Shown here piece by piece: positions 17,333 through 25,913 of a stretch of DNA of 38,374 nt. Each line of letters starts with the position of its first letter. Position 1 is the stretch's first letter. Below the pieces are notes generated by a model, which made no database searches, was not told where the DNA came from, and saw nothing but the letters and a program-made list of their open reading frames with translations. The position numbers and the translations under genes are program-made. The stretch comes from Polynucleobacter sp. 31A-FELB. GTDB lineage: Bacteria; Pseudomonadota; Gammaproteobacteria; Burkholderiales; Burkholderiaceae. The DNA lies in contig NZ_JACVOO010000020.1 in NCBI RefSeq assembly GCF_018882405.1, positions 1 through 38,374 of the forward strand, in the 5' to 3' direction.

Positions 17333-18103
17333 ATGCTTCTCAAAGCCTCGTTAACAAGATATGCGGCACTTCTAGCTCTAGCGTTTTTTACATCGCTTGG
17401 GTTTGCGCAAGAGCCGCATTGTAAAAAAACGATTTACCTTACTTTTGATACCGGCAATATGTCCGTAGCTCAGACGGTTGCGGATATCTTGAATCGGCAA
17501 AAAATCAAAGCCACTTTTTTTCTGGCAAATGAAAAAACCAGTCGCGGCGATTTCTCTTTAGACGATTCTTGGAAATCTTTTTGGCAGGATCGCGTTCGGG
17601 AAGGCCATCATTTTGGTAGTCATACCTATGACCATCTGTACTTTGTCAAAGATGGTCCCAGCGGAGAGATCTTTGCAAAGCCACAGTTTGGCTCCAAGGC
17701 TGGGGTGATAAGTCTGTATAACGAAGCAAGCTATTGCCGAGAAATCAGGCGGGTAGATGAGCGATTCAATGAGCTAACTGGTAGCAATATCCAAAAAATT
17801 TGGCGTGCACCCGGCGGTAAGACCTCGCCTCGTTCTATTAGAATGGGTAGTCAATGCGGTTACCAACACTTTGGCTGGAGTCCTGCCGGTTTTCTGGGGG
17901 ATGAGTTGAGCTCACATACCCACCCCAATCAGGTGCTTCTAGATAAAGCGAGCAGTCAGCTGCAAGATGGTGATATCACTATGGCCCATCTGGGTATTTG
18001 GTCGCGCAAAGACCCTTGGGCGCCAGCCGTCTTAGAACAACTAATTGTAAATTTAAAGGCTCGAGGCTTCTGTTTTGCAACCCTGCCAAAACAGGATAAA
18101 TAA
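17333..18103 (+). CDS. Exported polysaccharide deacetylase (NodB/CE4 family)
   Basis: A 256-residue protein with a signal peptide (1-25) and a NodB fold. Motif 1 is TFDTG instead of TFDDG, so the first Asp (catalytic base) is kept but the usual second, metal-binding Asp is Thr. Motif 2 is SHTYDH, with the two metal-binding histidines. Motif 3 is RAPGGKTSPRS, and a late MAHLGIW supplies the general-acid histidine. CE4 enzymes remove N-acetyl groups from sugars of peptidoglycan, chitin or exopolysaccharide; the substrate here is unknown. Gaps of 8 and 15 bases to its neighbours suggest an operon. Confidence 0.85.
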   Translation: MLLKASLTRYAALLALAFFTSLGFAQEPHCKKTIYLTFDTGNMSVAQTVADILNRQKIKATFFLANEKTSRGDFSLDDSWKSFWQDRVREGHHFGSHTYDHLYFVKDGPSGEIFAKPQFGSKAGVISLYNEASYCREIRRVDERFNELTGSNIQKIWRAPGGKTSPRSIRMGSQCGYQHFGWSPAGFLGDELSSHTHPNQVLLDKASSQLQDGDITMAHLGIWSRKDPWAPAVLEQLIVNLKARGFCFATLPKQDK

Positions 18104-18118
18104 GTCACAATTGGATAT

Positions 18119-19096
18119 ATGGATTCCAATCCTTTAATAGCCGCCATCTCATCAGCCTACGCTAGCACTCAAGAATTCTTGTTTGCTAATGTAGCGGGAC
18201 CCATTCTGTATCAGTTCGACCTGATGTCTATGGCAGAAGATGTCTTTGATGGTATTGATTGGTTTTTATTTGGTTGCATTCAGATCTTGCTAATTGCTGT
18301 CATCCTACGTACTTGGGAAAGATTTTCTCCGGCAGAGAGGCAGGAGCGTTTTGCCACAAGTTCTAAGGCAGATGTTTTTTACACCTTATTTCATCGACTG
18401 GGTATTTTTCACGGCTTGATCTTTCTCGCCTTATCGGGATTTTTCTTTCAGATTGACTCCGTTCTGCATGACTTCCGGTTTGGCAGACTCAATGTAGAGT
18501 CATGGTGGCCACCCGTAACATCTATTCCCTTGATCAGCTTTTGCATTTACTTTGTATTGCTAGACCTAGTTGAGTATCTATATCACCGGGCTTCACATAC
18601 TTTCAATTGGTGGTGGCAATTACATGCCTTGCATCACAGTCAAACCGTCATGACCGCTTGGTCTGATGATCGAAACCATATTCTCGATAGCATCTTGCAT
18701 GCAGTCGTGTTTGCTTTCTTTGCATTGCTTTTTGGAGTATCTCCGAGCCAGTTTATTTTGCTGGTGGTATTAAGTCAGTTTATTCAGAGCTGGCAACACG
18801 CTAACCTGAAGATTCATCTCGGCGCTTTTAAATACCTATTGGTATCGCCGATGTATCACCGGATGCACCATGCGGTAGGTTATGGCCATGAGGCCAAAGG
18901 TAAACCAGGTGTTTTGGGTGGTTGTAATTTTGGTGTCTTGTTTCCGTGGTGGGACATGCTCTTCAATACTGCGATCTTCCCAAAGGAAGTTCATCCTACT
19001 GGAGTTCGGGATTTGACTATTTCACACAATGTATTGCAACAGCAGTGGCAAGGTCTGCTGCATTCAGTACGGGAAATTTTCCCTAAGACGAAGTAA
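18119..19096 (+). CDS. Fatty acid hydroxylase / sterol desaturase family membrane protein
   Basis: A 325-residue integral membrane di-iron enzyme. Membrane segments lie at about 44-64, 94-118, 138-158 and 193-215. The histidine clusters of the family are present: YHRASH (about 157-162), HALHHS (about 171-176), and HRMHHAVGYGHE in the last third, followed by NFGVLFPWWDMLF. Family members hydroxylate or desaturate lipids, sterols or carotenoids using oxygen; which lipid is not evident. The start has only a weak ribosome binding site, and translation may be coupled to the deacetylase gene that ends 15 bases before. Confidence 0.88.
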   Translation: MDSNPLIAAISSAYASTQEFLFANVAGPILYQFDLMSMAEDVFDGIDWFLFGCIQILLIAVILRTWERFSPAERQERFATSSKADVFYTLFHRLGIFHGLIFLALSGFFFQIDSVLHDFRFGRLNVESWWPPVTSIPLISFCIYFVLLDLVEYLYHRASHTFNWWWQLHALHHSQTVMTAWSDDRNHILDSILHAVVFAFFALLFGVSPSQFILLVVLSQFIQSWQHANLKIHLGAFKYLLVSPMYHRMHHAVGYGHEAKGKPGVLGGCNFGVLFPWWDMLFNTAIFPKEVHPTGVRDLTISHNVLQQQWQGLLHSVREIFPKTK

Positions 19097-19131
19097 ATAA
19101 ATAGCAGTTCACTCGCTAGCAATGGAAATCT

Positions 19132-20001
19132 ATGGATAGCATGCAGCAGGTATTTAAGTCTTTTGGCTTAGCTTTAGTTGGCACGATGCATCCCAAAATG
19201 CTGTGGTTAAGCCTGCGCCCATTTTTAATCGTTTCTGTTTTATGGGGCTGCTTAATTTGGCTAACTTGGACTCCAGCATTGGAAATGCTGAGCATCTTTC
19301 TAACAACATCCATTTTCACTAGCTGGATTCAGGATGGATTGATTTGGGCTGGATTTGAAAATGCGCGTGCCTGGATTGCGCCACTCTTTTTTGTCATGCT
19401 GCTCATCCCGTTAATCTCGATCAGCTTATTGGTTTTCATTGCTTTTACTACTGTCCCAACGATTGTCAAAGTAGTTACTAGGCAACATGCCTACAAAGAT
19501 ATTGAACGAAAAAAGGGTGGTGGCTTGTTTGGTAGTTTTGTTTACACGATCTGGTCTGCCCTGATCTGCTTGGCATTGGTGATGTTGACTCTGCCGGTAT
19601 GGTGGATTCCACCATTGGTGGCTGTTTTGCCGCCATTGCTCTGGGGCTGGTTAACCATGCGTTTAATGTCTTATGACGTGCTGGCTCAGCATGCTACTTC
19701 GCAAGAGCGCGATACGCTATTGCATCAACACCGCTGGCCACTGCTAGCTATGGGAATAGTTTCAGGAATGCTCGGCGCCGTACCCACTTTTTTCTGGGCA
19801 ACCTCAGCATTGGCTTTGGTGCTGTTTCCCGTTGTGAGTTTTGTGGCTCTTTGGATTTACTCTTTGATCTTTGTATTTGCTGCGTTGTGGTTCACGCACT
19901 ATTTACTGGAGGCATTAAAAGAGTTGCGTAGAAATGAGTTGGATCAATCTTTAAATATTGAAGCACGTGTAATTGATATGGAGCTACCGTACAATGGTTG
20001 A
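19132..20001 (+). CDS. EI24 domain-containing membrane protein
   Basis: A 289-residue inner membrane protein with about six hydrophobic segments. It contains a long amphipathic loop with VVTRQHAYKDIERKKGGGLFGS and a late Y-D-V-L-A motif, the pattern of the EI24/CysZ-like family. CysZ is a sulfate transporter, but members in Burkholderiales without cysteine genes nearby have no assigned substrate. The stop codon overlaps the start of the next gene in ATGGTTGA. Confidence 0.75.
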   Translation: MDSMQQVFKSFGLALVGTMHPKMLWLSLRPFLIVSVLWGCLIWLTWTPALEMLSIFLTTSIFTSWIQDGLIWAGFENARAWIAPLFFVMLLIPLISISLLVFIAFTTVPTIVKVVTRQHAYKDIERKKGGGLFGSFVYTIWSALICLALVMLTLPVWWIPPLVAVLPPLLWGWLTMRLMSYDVLAQHATSQERDTLLHQHRWPLLAMGIVSGMLGAVPTFFWATSALALVLFPVVSFVALWIYSLIFVFAALWFTHYLLEALKELRRNELDQSLNIEARVIDMELPYNG

Positions 20002-20857
20002 GGCATCAAAACAGGTTAGCATTGATGTGCCCGAGCTTAAGGCGCGTCGCTTTGGTTTAATTGTGATTGGTGATGAGATTCTGTCGGGTCGTCGTCAAGA
20101 TAAACACCTCAGCAAACTCATTGAGCTCCTGAATGAACGCGGCTTGAGTCTATCTTGGGCGAAGTATGTCGCTGACGATCCTGAGCAAATTACTGCAACC
20201 CTCAAGGATAGCTTTGCAAGCGGTGATGTTGTTTTCAGTACCGGTGGTATTGGCGCCACTCCTGATGACCATACTCGGCAGTGTGCTGCTTTGGCGCTGG
20301 GTACCAAAACTGAGCTGCATCCAGCTGCGCAAGAATTGATTGCTGGGCGTATTCAGTCTATGGCAGAAGGGGATCCTATTAAAGCGGATCTCAACACTCC
20401 TGAAAACCAGCATCGCTTCAAGATGGGTGAGTTCCCGATTGGTAGCGACATCATCCCCAATCCCTACAACCAGATTCCTGGCTTTTGCATTCGAGAGCAC
20501 TTCTTTGTACCTGGTTTTCCAGTTATGGCTGCCCCGATGATGGCTTGGTGTCTTGACACCCACTATCAAATCCTATTTCATCGTGAAAACTGGGCAGAGC
20601 AGAGCTTTATTGTTCCCAAAGGTATTGAGTCAACCTTAACGCCTTTAATGGAGCGTATTGAAGCCACATTCCCAGGCGTGAAGGTCTTTAGCCTTCCGTC
20701 TGTTGGTGACGCCTCTAAGGGTGGTGTTTATGCCGAACGTCATATCGAGTTGGGCATTAAAGGCAATGCAAACTTGCTCGATAGTGCCTGGATTGCTTTG
20801 CGCACAGGCACTGAGGCTCTGGGTTATGCAATTCATGATATTTCTAAACCTGAGTAA
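19994..20857 (+). CDS. CinA N-terminal / MoaB-like molybdopterin-binding domain protein
   Basis: A 287-residue cytoplasmic protein with the MoCF-biosynthesis fold: FGLIVIGDEILSGRRQD (17-33) and FSTGGIGATPDDHT (about 85-98). It lacks the C-terminal amidase of full CinA. Proteins of this kind include pyrophosphatases acting on ADP-ribose or NAD-related compounds, so a nucleotide-repair role is possible. I chose the ATG at 19994, which has GGAG nearby, over a TTG at 19973; it overlaps the EI24 gene by 8 bases. The first NtrC-like site of the glnA promoter begins directly after its stop codon. Confidence 0.82.
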   Translation: MVEASKQVSIDVPELKARRFGLIVIGDEILSGRRQDKHLSKLIELLNERGLSLSWAKYVADDPEQITATLKDSFASGDVVFSTGGIGATPDDHTRQCAALALGTKTELHPAAQELIAGRIQSMAEGDPIKADLNTPENQHRFKMGEFPIGSDIIPNPYNQIPGFCIREHFFVPGFPVMAAPMMAWCLDTHYQILFHRENWAEQSFIVPKGIESTLTPLMERIEATFPGVKVFSLPSVGDASKGGVYAERHIELGIKGNANLLDSAWIALRTGTEALGYAIHDISKPE

Positions 20858-20872
20858 GCACTAATTTGGTGC
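20858..20872 (+). promoter_or_regulatory. NtrC binding site 1 upstream of glnA
   Basis: GCACTAATTTGGTGC is a perfect GCAC-N7-GTGC match to the enterobacterial NtrC (NRI) operator. It starts at the base after the stop codon of the preceding gene. Its centre lies about 136 bases before the predicted sigma-54 start and 52 bases (about five helical turns) from site 2, suiting cooperative enhancer binding. Confidence 0.8.
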
Positions 20873-20909
20873 AAATATAGTAATTTTTAGGTTTTTGAGG
20901 GGTATTTGA

Positions 20910-20924
20910 GCACTTAATTAGTGC
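20910..20924 (+). promoter_or_regulatory. NtrC binding site 2 upstream of glnA
   Basis: GCACTTAATTAGTGC is a second perfect GCAC-N7-GTGC site, itself a fully symmetric 15-mer apart from the centre base. It is centred about 84 bases upstream of the predicted start. Two such sites upstream of glnA is the classic enhancer layout. Confidence 0.82.
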
Positions 20925-20974
20925 AATAATGACTATTCCCGTTTGTTTGCTTCAGTAAATTAGATACATCCCAA

Positions 20975-20990
20975 GGGCATATTTGATGCC
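20975..20990 (+). promoter_or_regulatory. Candidate sigma-54 (-24/-12) promoter of glnA
   Basis: GGGCATATTTGATGCC contains GG (20976-20977) and GC (20988-20989) separated by 10 bases, the invariant sigma-54 spacing. It matches TGGCAC-N5-TTGC at most positions; the first T and one base of each box differ. Start would be near 21001, giving a leader of about 54 bases ending in AGAGGAG before the glnA ATG. It is downstream of two NtrC-type sites, which raises confidence. Confidence 0.6.
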
Positions 20991-21054
20991 TGGAATAAAC
21001 AAGGGTGTACACCTTAGGTTTGTATTCCGAATTTAGTTAATAGAGGAGATTTGC

Positions 21055-22470
21055 ATGACGAAGACCGTCGCTGATGTGATGAAGTTAGTTAAAGAGAAAG
21101 AATGTACTTTCGTTGATTTTCGCTTTGTAGATACAAAGGGTAAAGAGCAACACACAACAGTACCTATTTCCCATTTTGACGAAGACAAATTTGAGAGCGG
21201 TCATGCATTTGACGGTTCATCTATTGCTGGTTGGAAGGGTATTGAAGCTTCCGACATGTTGTTGATGCCTGATCCAACAGCTTGCTACATCGACCCATTC
21301 TATGAAGAGCCAACATTGGTAATCACATGTGATGTGATCGAGCCTTCAGATGGTAAAGGTTACGACCGTGACCCACGTTCGATTGCGAAGCGTGCTGAGT
21401 CTTATTTGAAAAGCACTGGCCTAGGCGATACAGCTTACTTCGGTCCAGAGCCAGAATTCTTTATTTTTGACGGCGTCCGTTGGGGTGCTGACATGCAGGG
21501 TTGTTTCGTTAAGGTAGATTCTGAAGAGGCTCCATGGTCTTCAGCTGCTGAAATCGAAGGTGGTAATACTGGTCACCGCCCAGGCAAAAAAGGCGGCTAC
21601 TTTCCAGTTGCTCCAGTAGATACATTCCAGGACATGCGTTCTGAAATGTGTTTGATCCTCGAATCTTTAGGTATTCCTGTCGAAGTACATCACCATGAAG
21701 TTGCTGGTCAAGGCCAAAACGAATTGGGTACTAAGTTCAGCACATTAGTTGAGCGGGCTGACTGGACTATCTGGCAGAAGTACGTTGTTCAAAACGTTGC
21801 GCACGCATACGGCAAGACAGCCACATTCATGCCTAAGCCTATCGTTGGCGACAACGGTTCAGGTATGCACGTTCACCAATCTATTTGGAAAAACGGCGAG
21901 AACTTGTTTGCTGGTAACGGCTATGCAGGTTTGTCAGAATTCGCATTGTTCTACATTGGCGGCATCATCAAGCACGCTAAAGCATTGAATGCGATTACTA
22001 ACCCAGGTACAAACTCATACAAGCGTTTGGTTCCAGGCTTTGAGGCTCCAGTGAAGTTGGCGTACTCTGCACGCAACCGTTCTGCTTCGATTCGTATTCC
22101 ACACGTTTCAAGCCCTAAGGGTCGTCGTATCGAGACTCGCTTCCCAGATCCATTGGCTAACCCATACCTCTGCTTCTCAGCATTGATGATGGCAGGTTTG
22201 GATGGTGTTCAGAACAAGATTCATCCAGGTGAAGCCGCTGACAAGAACTTGTATGACTTGCCACCAGAAGAAGATGCAAAGATCCCAACCGTTTGTGCAA
22301 GCTTGGAAGAAGCATTAGAAGCCTTGAACAAAGACCGCGAGTTCTTGACTCGTGGTGGTGTCTTTACAGACTCTATGATCGACGCATATATCGCTTTGAA
22401 GATGGAAGATGTCACACGTTTCCGTATGACTACTCATCCTATCGAATTCGATATGTACTACTCCCTGTAA
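21055..22470 (+). CDS. glnA: Glutamine synthetase, type I
   Basis: This 471-residue enzyme makes glutamine from glutamate and ammonia using ATP and forms dodecamers. It shows [10 protein letters not shown] near residue 54, [10 protein letters not shown] with metal-binding glutamates, [12 protein letters not shown], and the ATP-site stretch [25 protein letters not shown] and the adenylylation loop NLYDLPPEE, with Tyr400 as the likely modified residue, follow; this marks the GSI-beta type controlled by GlnE. The start has AGAGGAG. It is controlled by the NtrC-type sites upstream and followed by ntrB after 11 bases. Confidence 0.98.
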   Translation: MTKTVADVMKLVKEKECTFVDFRFVDTKGKEQHTTVPISHFDEDKFESGHAFDGSSIAGWKGIEASDMLLMPDPTACYIDPFYEEPTLVITCDVIEPSDGKGYDRDPRSIAKRAESYLKSTGLGDTAYFGPEPEFFIFDGVRWGADMQGCFVKVDSEEAPWSSAAEIEGGNTGHRPGKKGGYFPVAPVDTFQDMRSEMCLILESLGIPVEVHHHEVAGQGQNELGTKFSTLVERADWTIWQKYVVQNVAHAYGKTATFMPKPIVGDNGSGMHVHQSIWKNGENLFAGNGYAGLSEFALFYIGGIIKHAKALNAITNPGTNSYKRLVPGFEAPVKLAYSARNRSASIRIPHVSSPKGRRIETRFPDPLANPYLCFSALMMAGLDGVQNKIHPGEAADKNLYDLPPEEDAKIPTVCASLEEALEALNKDREFLTRGGVFTDSMIDAYIALKMEDVTRFRMTTHPIEFDMYYSL

Positions 22471-22481
22471 GCGAAGGAGAA

Positions 22482-23618
22482 ATGTTGAGCGCAGGTCTGT
22501 TGCGCAATTCGTTCAAAGGGGCAGCTTCGGCTGCTCCTTTTTTTCCGACATTGCTTGATCAGATGCCCAATGCCGTCGTGGTATTTGAGGCTGATACCCA
22601 ACAATTGGTTTATGTGAACCCAGCTGCAGAGTCTGCACTGGACCTTTCACGAAAATCTCTTGAGGGTCAGTCTGTGCACAATCTATTTGGAGAGAATGTC
22701 TCAATTAAGCGCATGATCGAAGAGGTCAAAGCAGGGCATGTATCTGCTCAACGTCAAGAGATGGTATTGCATTCATTACCGGGCAGTATTCATCAAGAGT
22801 CGATCCCTGCGCACGTGGTCGTTGCCAGTTTTGAGGATCCAACTCTGATCATGATGGAATGGTTTCCGATTGATCAGCAGTTACGAAGTGAGCGCGACGA
22901 ACGCGTCACTCAGCAAGTCGAGGCTAATAAGCAGCTTATGCGTAACTTAGCGCATGAAATTAAGAATCCTTTGGGTGGCATTCGAGGTGCCGCTCAATTG
23001 CTGGAGTTTGAACTGCCAGAAAAAGGCTTGCGCGAATACACCCAAGTCATTATTAAAGAATCAGATCGTCTACAGAACTTGGTGGATAGATTGCTCGCCC
23101 CTCATCGCAAGGCGCATGCTATGGAGTCTTTTAATGTCCATGAGGCATTGGAGCGCGTTCGTAGCTTGGTCTTAGCGGAGTTCCCAAAAGGTTTGAAGAT
23201 TATTCGCAACTATGACACCAGCCTGCCTGAAGTGCTCGGTGATCGTGAGCAGTTGATTCAGGCGGTCTTAAATATTGCCCACAATGCTGCTCAAGCACTC
23301 TCAGAAGAAATACATCAAGGTATTGCCCAAATTGAATTGAAGACGAGGGTAGCTCGCTCTGTAACCATTTCGAAACATCGCTACAAGATGGCCATGGACT
23401 TACATGTAATTGATAACGGGCCTGGTATTCCGGAAGATATCCGTGAGCGTATTTTCTTCCCTCTAGTTTCTGGCAGGGATGGTGGCAGTGGGCTTGGCCT
23501 CACTCTGGCGCAAACTTTTGTACAGCAGCATCAAGGCTTCATTGCCTGTGACAGCCGTCCTGGACGGACTGATTTCCATATTCAAATTCCTTACCGTAGG
23601 CAGGAGAAAGCATTATGA
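22482..23618 (+). CDS. ntrB: Nitrogen regulation sensor kinase NtrB
   Basis: A 378-residue cytoplasmic histidine kinase that phosphorylates NtrC under nitrogen limitation and is switched by PII. An N-terminal PAS domain (about 22-130) is followed by the H-box [12 protein letters not shown] with His158, an N-box with [10 protein letters not shown], and G-boxes DNGPGIPE and [11 protein letters not shown] chose the ATG at 22482 because AAGGAG lies just before it, although the spacing is very short (2 bases); a TTG at 22485 would be better spaced. An intrinsic terminator sequence lies within codons 13-21. The stop overlaps ntrC as ATGA. Confidence 0.93.
   Translation: MLSAGLLRNSFKGAASAAPFFPTLLDQMPNAVVVFEADTQQLVYVNPAAESALDLSRKSLEGQSVHNLFGENVSIKRMIEEVKAGHVSAQRQEMVLHSLPGSIHQESIPAHVVVASFEDPTLIMMEWFPIDQQLRSERDERVTQQVEANKQLMRNLAHEIKNPLGGIRGAAQLLEFELPEKGLREYTQVIIKESDRLQNLVDRLLAPHRKAHAMESFNVHEALERVRSLVLAEFPKGLKIIRNYDTSLPEVLGDREQLIQAVLNIAHNAAQALSEEIHQGIAQIELKTRVARSVTISKHRYKMAMDLHVIDNGPGIPEDIRERIFFPLVSGRDGGSGLGLTLAQTFVQQHQGFIACDSRPGRTDFHIQIPYRRQEKAL
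22518..22544 (+). terminator. Intrinsic terminator inside the start of ntrB (glnA/ntrB attenuator candidate)
   Basis: GGGGCAGC-TTCG-GCTGCTCC is an eight-pair stem (one G-T pair) with a UUCG tetraloop, followed at once by seven T. It is a textbook rho-independent terminator, 48 bases after the glnA stop. It lies within the predicted ntrB frame and encodes GAASAAPFF. It could set the ratio of glnA to ntrBC mRNA, with ribosomes translating early ntrB opening the hairpin. Confidence 0.7.
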
Positions 23619-25066
23619 AACCCGTTTGGATCGTGGACGATGACCAATCTATTCGTTGGGTGCTTGAGAAAGCCCTTACTCGTGAAAATATTCCTCATAA
23701 GAGTTTCTCCAATCCGAATGACGTACTCGATGCGCTCGAGAAGGATGCTCCGCAAGTATTGATTTCTGATATTCGCATGCCTCGTGGCAATGGCTTGGAT
23801 CTTTTGCAAAACGTAAAAGAAAGCCATCCGATGCTTCCAGTCATCATCATGACGGCATACTCGGATTTGGATTCGGCAGTTTCATCCTTCCAAGGCGGTG
23901 CATTTGAATATCTGACTAAGCCGTTTGATATTGATAAAGCGGTAGAGTTGATTCGTCGTGCCATGGAGCAGAGTGAGCGCAATCAATCTGGTAATAAAGA
24001 GATGAATGGTTGGAGACAGGATTCAACCGAAATTATTGGCCAAGCTCCTGCAATGCAGGAAGTTTTCAGAGCGATTGGTCGCTTGGCTCAGTCTCACTCA
24101 ACAGTCTTGATTACTGGTGAATCTGGTACTGGCAAAGAGTTGGTTGCCCAAGCATTGCATAAACACAGCCCTCGAGCTAAGGGCCCATTTGTGGCTTTTA
24201 GTACTGCGGCAGTGCCTAAGGATTTATTAGAGTCTGAGTTATTTGGTCATGAGCGTGGAGCATTTCCTGGTGCATTAACTTTGCGTCGCGGACGTTTTGA
24301 GCAGGCTGATGGCGGAACCTTATTTTTGGATGAGATCGGAGATATTCCTTTTGATCTGCAAACTCGTTTATTGCGCGCATTAACCGACGGACATTTTTAT
24401 CGCGTTGGTGGGCAAGACCCCATCAAGGCAAATGTCCGCATCATTGCTTCAACACACCAAAACTTAGAAGCCCGTGTCGCTGCTGGTGCTTTCCGCGAAG
24501 ATTTATTGCACCGCTTAAATGTCATTCGTTTACGGATGCCAGCCTTGCGCGAACGTGCTGAAGATATTCCAGTTCTGGCACGCCATTTCATGCTGTCTTG
24601 CGCTAAATCTTTAGGTGTAGAACCTAAAAAACTATCGGATGATGTCTTAAAAGAAATCAGTGTCATGCCATTTCCAGGCAACGTGCGCCAATTAGAAAAC
24701 CTCTGCCATTGGTTAACAGTAATGACACCATCTAATGTGATTGGGGTAAGTGATTTACCCGCGGACATTCTGGCGGAAGCTAGTGAGCAACCAGTTTTAT
24801 TGCAAGGTGAATCAAACCCATCCGCTCCAGTTGTCGTTAGAGGCGCCTCTGTAGATTGGGAAGGCGGTTTAGGTCGACTAGCCGTCAAAATGCTTCAAGA
24901 TGGCGACACAGAAGTGTATGACGTTCTATGTTCTAAGTTTGAAAAAGCAGTGCTGCAAGCAGCCCTAGAGGTCACTCGTGGAAGACGTGTTGAGGCAGCT
25001 CAGCGCCTTGGTATTGGCCGCAATACGATTACTCGGAAATTGCAGGAGCTAGGCATTGATGGCTGA
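23615..25066 (+). CDS. ntrC: Nitrogen regulation response regulator NtrC with a GAFPGA loop
   Basis: A 483-residue regulator. The receiver domain (1-120) has the acidic pocket D8-D9-D10 and phosphorylation site D52. The AAA+ domain (about 140-375) has Walker A GESGTGKE, Walker [12 protein letters not shown] and an arginine-finger region [21 protein letters not shown]. The Fis-type DNA-binding domain closes with [24 protein letters not shown]. The loop that touches sigma-54, normally GAFTGA, reads GAFPGA (215-220; P218, codon CCT at 24266). This threonine is normally essential for sigma-54 activation, so activity may be altered. It overlaps ntrB by 4 bases and the exonuclease gene by 8. Confidence 0.95.
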   Translation: MKPVWIVDDDQSIRWVLEKALTRENIPHKSFSNPNDVLDALEKDAPQVLISDIRMPRGNGLDLLQNVKESHPMLPVIIMTAYSDLDSAVSSFQGGAFEYLTKPFDIDKAVELIRRAMEQSERNQSGNKEMNGWRQDSTEIIGQAPAMQEVFRAIGRLAQSHSTVLITGESGTGKELVAQALHKHSPRAKGPFVAFSTAAVPKDLLESELFGHERGAFPGALTLRRGRFEQADGGTLFLDEIGDIPFDLQTRLLRALTDGHFYRVGGQDPIKANVRIIASTHQNLEARVAAGAFREDLLHRLNVIRLRMPALRERAEDIPVLARHFMLSCAKSLGVEPKKLSDDVLKEISVMPFPGNVRQLENLCHWLTVMTPSNVIGVSDLPADILAEASEQPVLLQGESNPSAPVVVRGASVDWEGGLGRLAVKMLQDGDTEVYDVLCSKFEKAVLQAALEVTRGRRVEAAQRLGIGRNTITRKLQELGIDG

Positions 25067-25904
25067 TTCGATTCGAATAGCGGCCTGGAACGTTAATTCA
25101 CTGAAGGTTCGTTTACCTCACGTACTCAAGTGGCTGCAGGATCAAGAAAGGGCCAAGAAGCCTATTGATGCGCTATGTCTTCAAGAATTAAAACTAACGG
25201 ATGATAAGTATCCGCACAAAGAGCTAGAGGAGGCGGGGTACATTAGTATTGCTGCCGGACAAAAGACCTATAACGGCGTGGCCATTATTGTTCGCAAAGC
25301 TGCACTAGCGCCGATTGCCACGGATCATGAAACAACTTTTTTAAAGCCAGTCAGAAATATTCCTGGAAATACGGATGAGCAGCAACGCATCTTGGCCGCC
25401 ACAGTGTGCTTTAAGGGTATGCAGCCTATTCGCCTGGTGTCGGCATATTTCCCCAATGGACAATCGCCCGATAGCGATAAATTTCAATACAAGTTGGGAT
25501 GGCTCTTAGCGCTTGAAGATTGGTTAAAAGAAGAGCTGACTCTAAATAGTCGCTTAGCACTCTTGGGCGACTTTAATATCGCGCCTACAGATGATGATGT
25601 GCATGATCCGTCAAAGTGGATTGGCCAGAATCTCGTATCCCCTCAAGAGCGAGAAGCCTTTCAGAAACTGCTCAGTTTGGGTCTAACGGATTCATTCCGA
25701 ATGTTTGAGCAAGCGCCTAAATCATTTAGCTGGTGGGATTACCGCATGATGGGCTTCAGAAGAAACGCCGGCATGCGGATTGATCACATTCTCCTGAGTG
25801 ATGCACTCAAGGAAAAATGCAGTGCGAGTGTAATTGACAAAGAGCCTCGCACTTGGGAGCAGCCTTCAGATCACGCCCCAGTGATCGCTGAAATCAACGC
25901 TTAG
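25059..25904 (+). CDS. xthA: Exonuclease III family (AP endonuclease)
   Basis: This 281-residue DNA repair enzyme cleaves at abasic sites and removes 3' blocking groups. The start IRIAAWNVNSLKVRL holds the metal-site Asn, LCLQELKLTDD the metal-binding Glu, LLGDFNIAPTD the catalytic Asp-Asn, and QPSDHAPVIAEI the terminal Asp-His pair. The ATG at 25059 (ATGGCTGA overlap with the ntrC stop) is preferred over a TTG one codon earlier. The physical overlap suggests co-transcription with glnA-ntrBC, although no functional link to nitrogen control is known to me. It converges with prlC. Confidence 0.93.
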   Translation: MADSIRIAAWNVNSLKVRLPHVLKWLQDQERAKKPIDALCLQELKLTDDKYPHKELEEAGYISIAAGQKTYNGVAIIVRKAALAPIATDHETTFLKPVRNIPGNTDEQQRILAATVCFKGMQPIRLVSAYFPNGQSPDSDKFQYKLGWLLALEDWLKEELTLNSRLALLGDFNIAPTDDDVHDPSKWIGQNLVSPQEREAFQKLLSLGLTDSFRMFEQAPKSFSWWDYRMMGFRRNAGMRIDHILLSDALKEKCSASVIDKEPRTWEQPSDHAPVIAEINA

Positions 25905-25913
25905 ATCGCTGCC

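Noticed and set aside
20150..20569. A 139-residue frame on the minus strand.
   Set aside because: Antisense to the CinA-like gene; no ribosome binding site and no recognisable domain.
22293..22481. A longer NtrB start inside glnA.
   Set aside because: The extra residues are an out-of-frame read of glnA. The PAS domain begins after 22482 and AAGGAG precedes that ATG.
24397..24888. A 163-residue frame on the minus strand.
   Set aside because: Antisense shadow of ntrC, low complexity and rich in Ser/Arg, with no motif.
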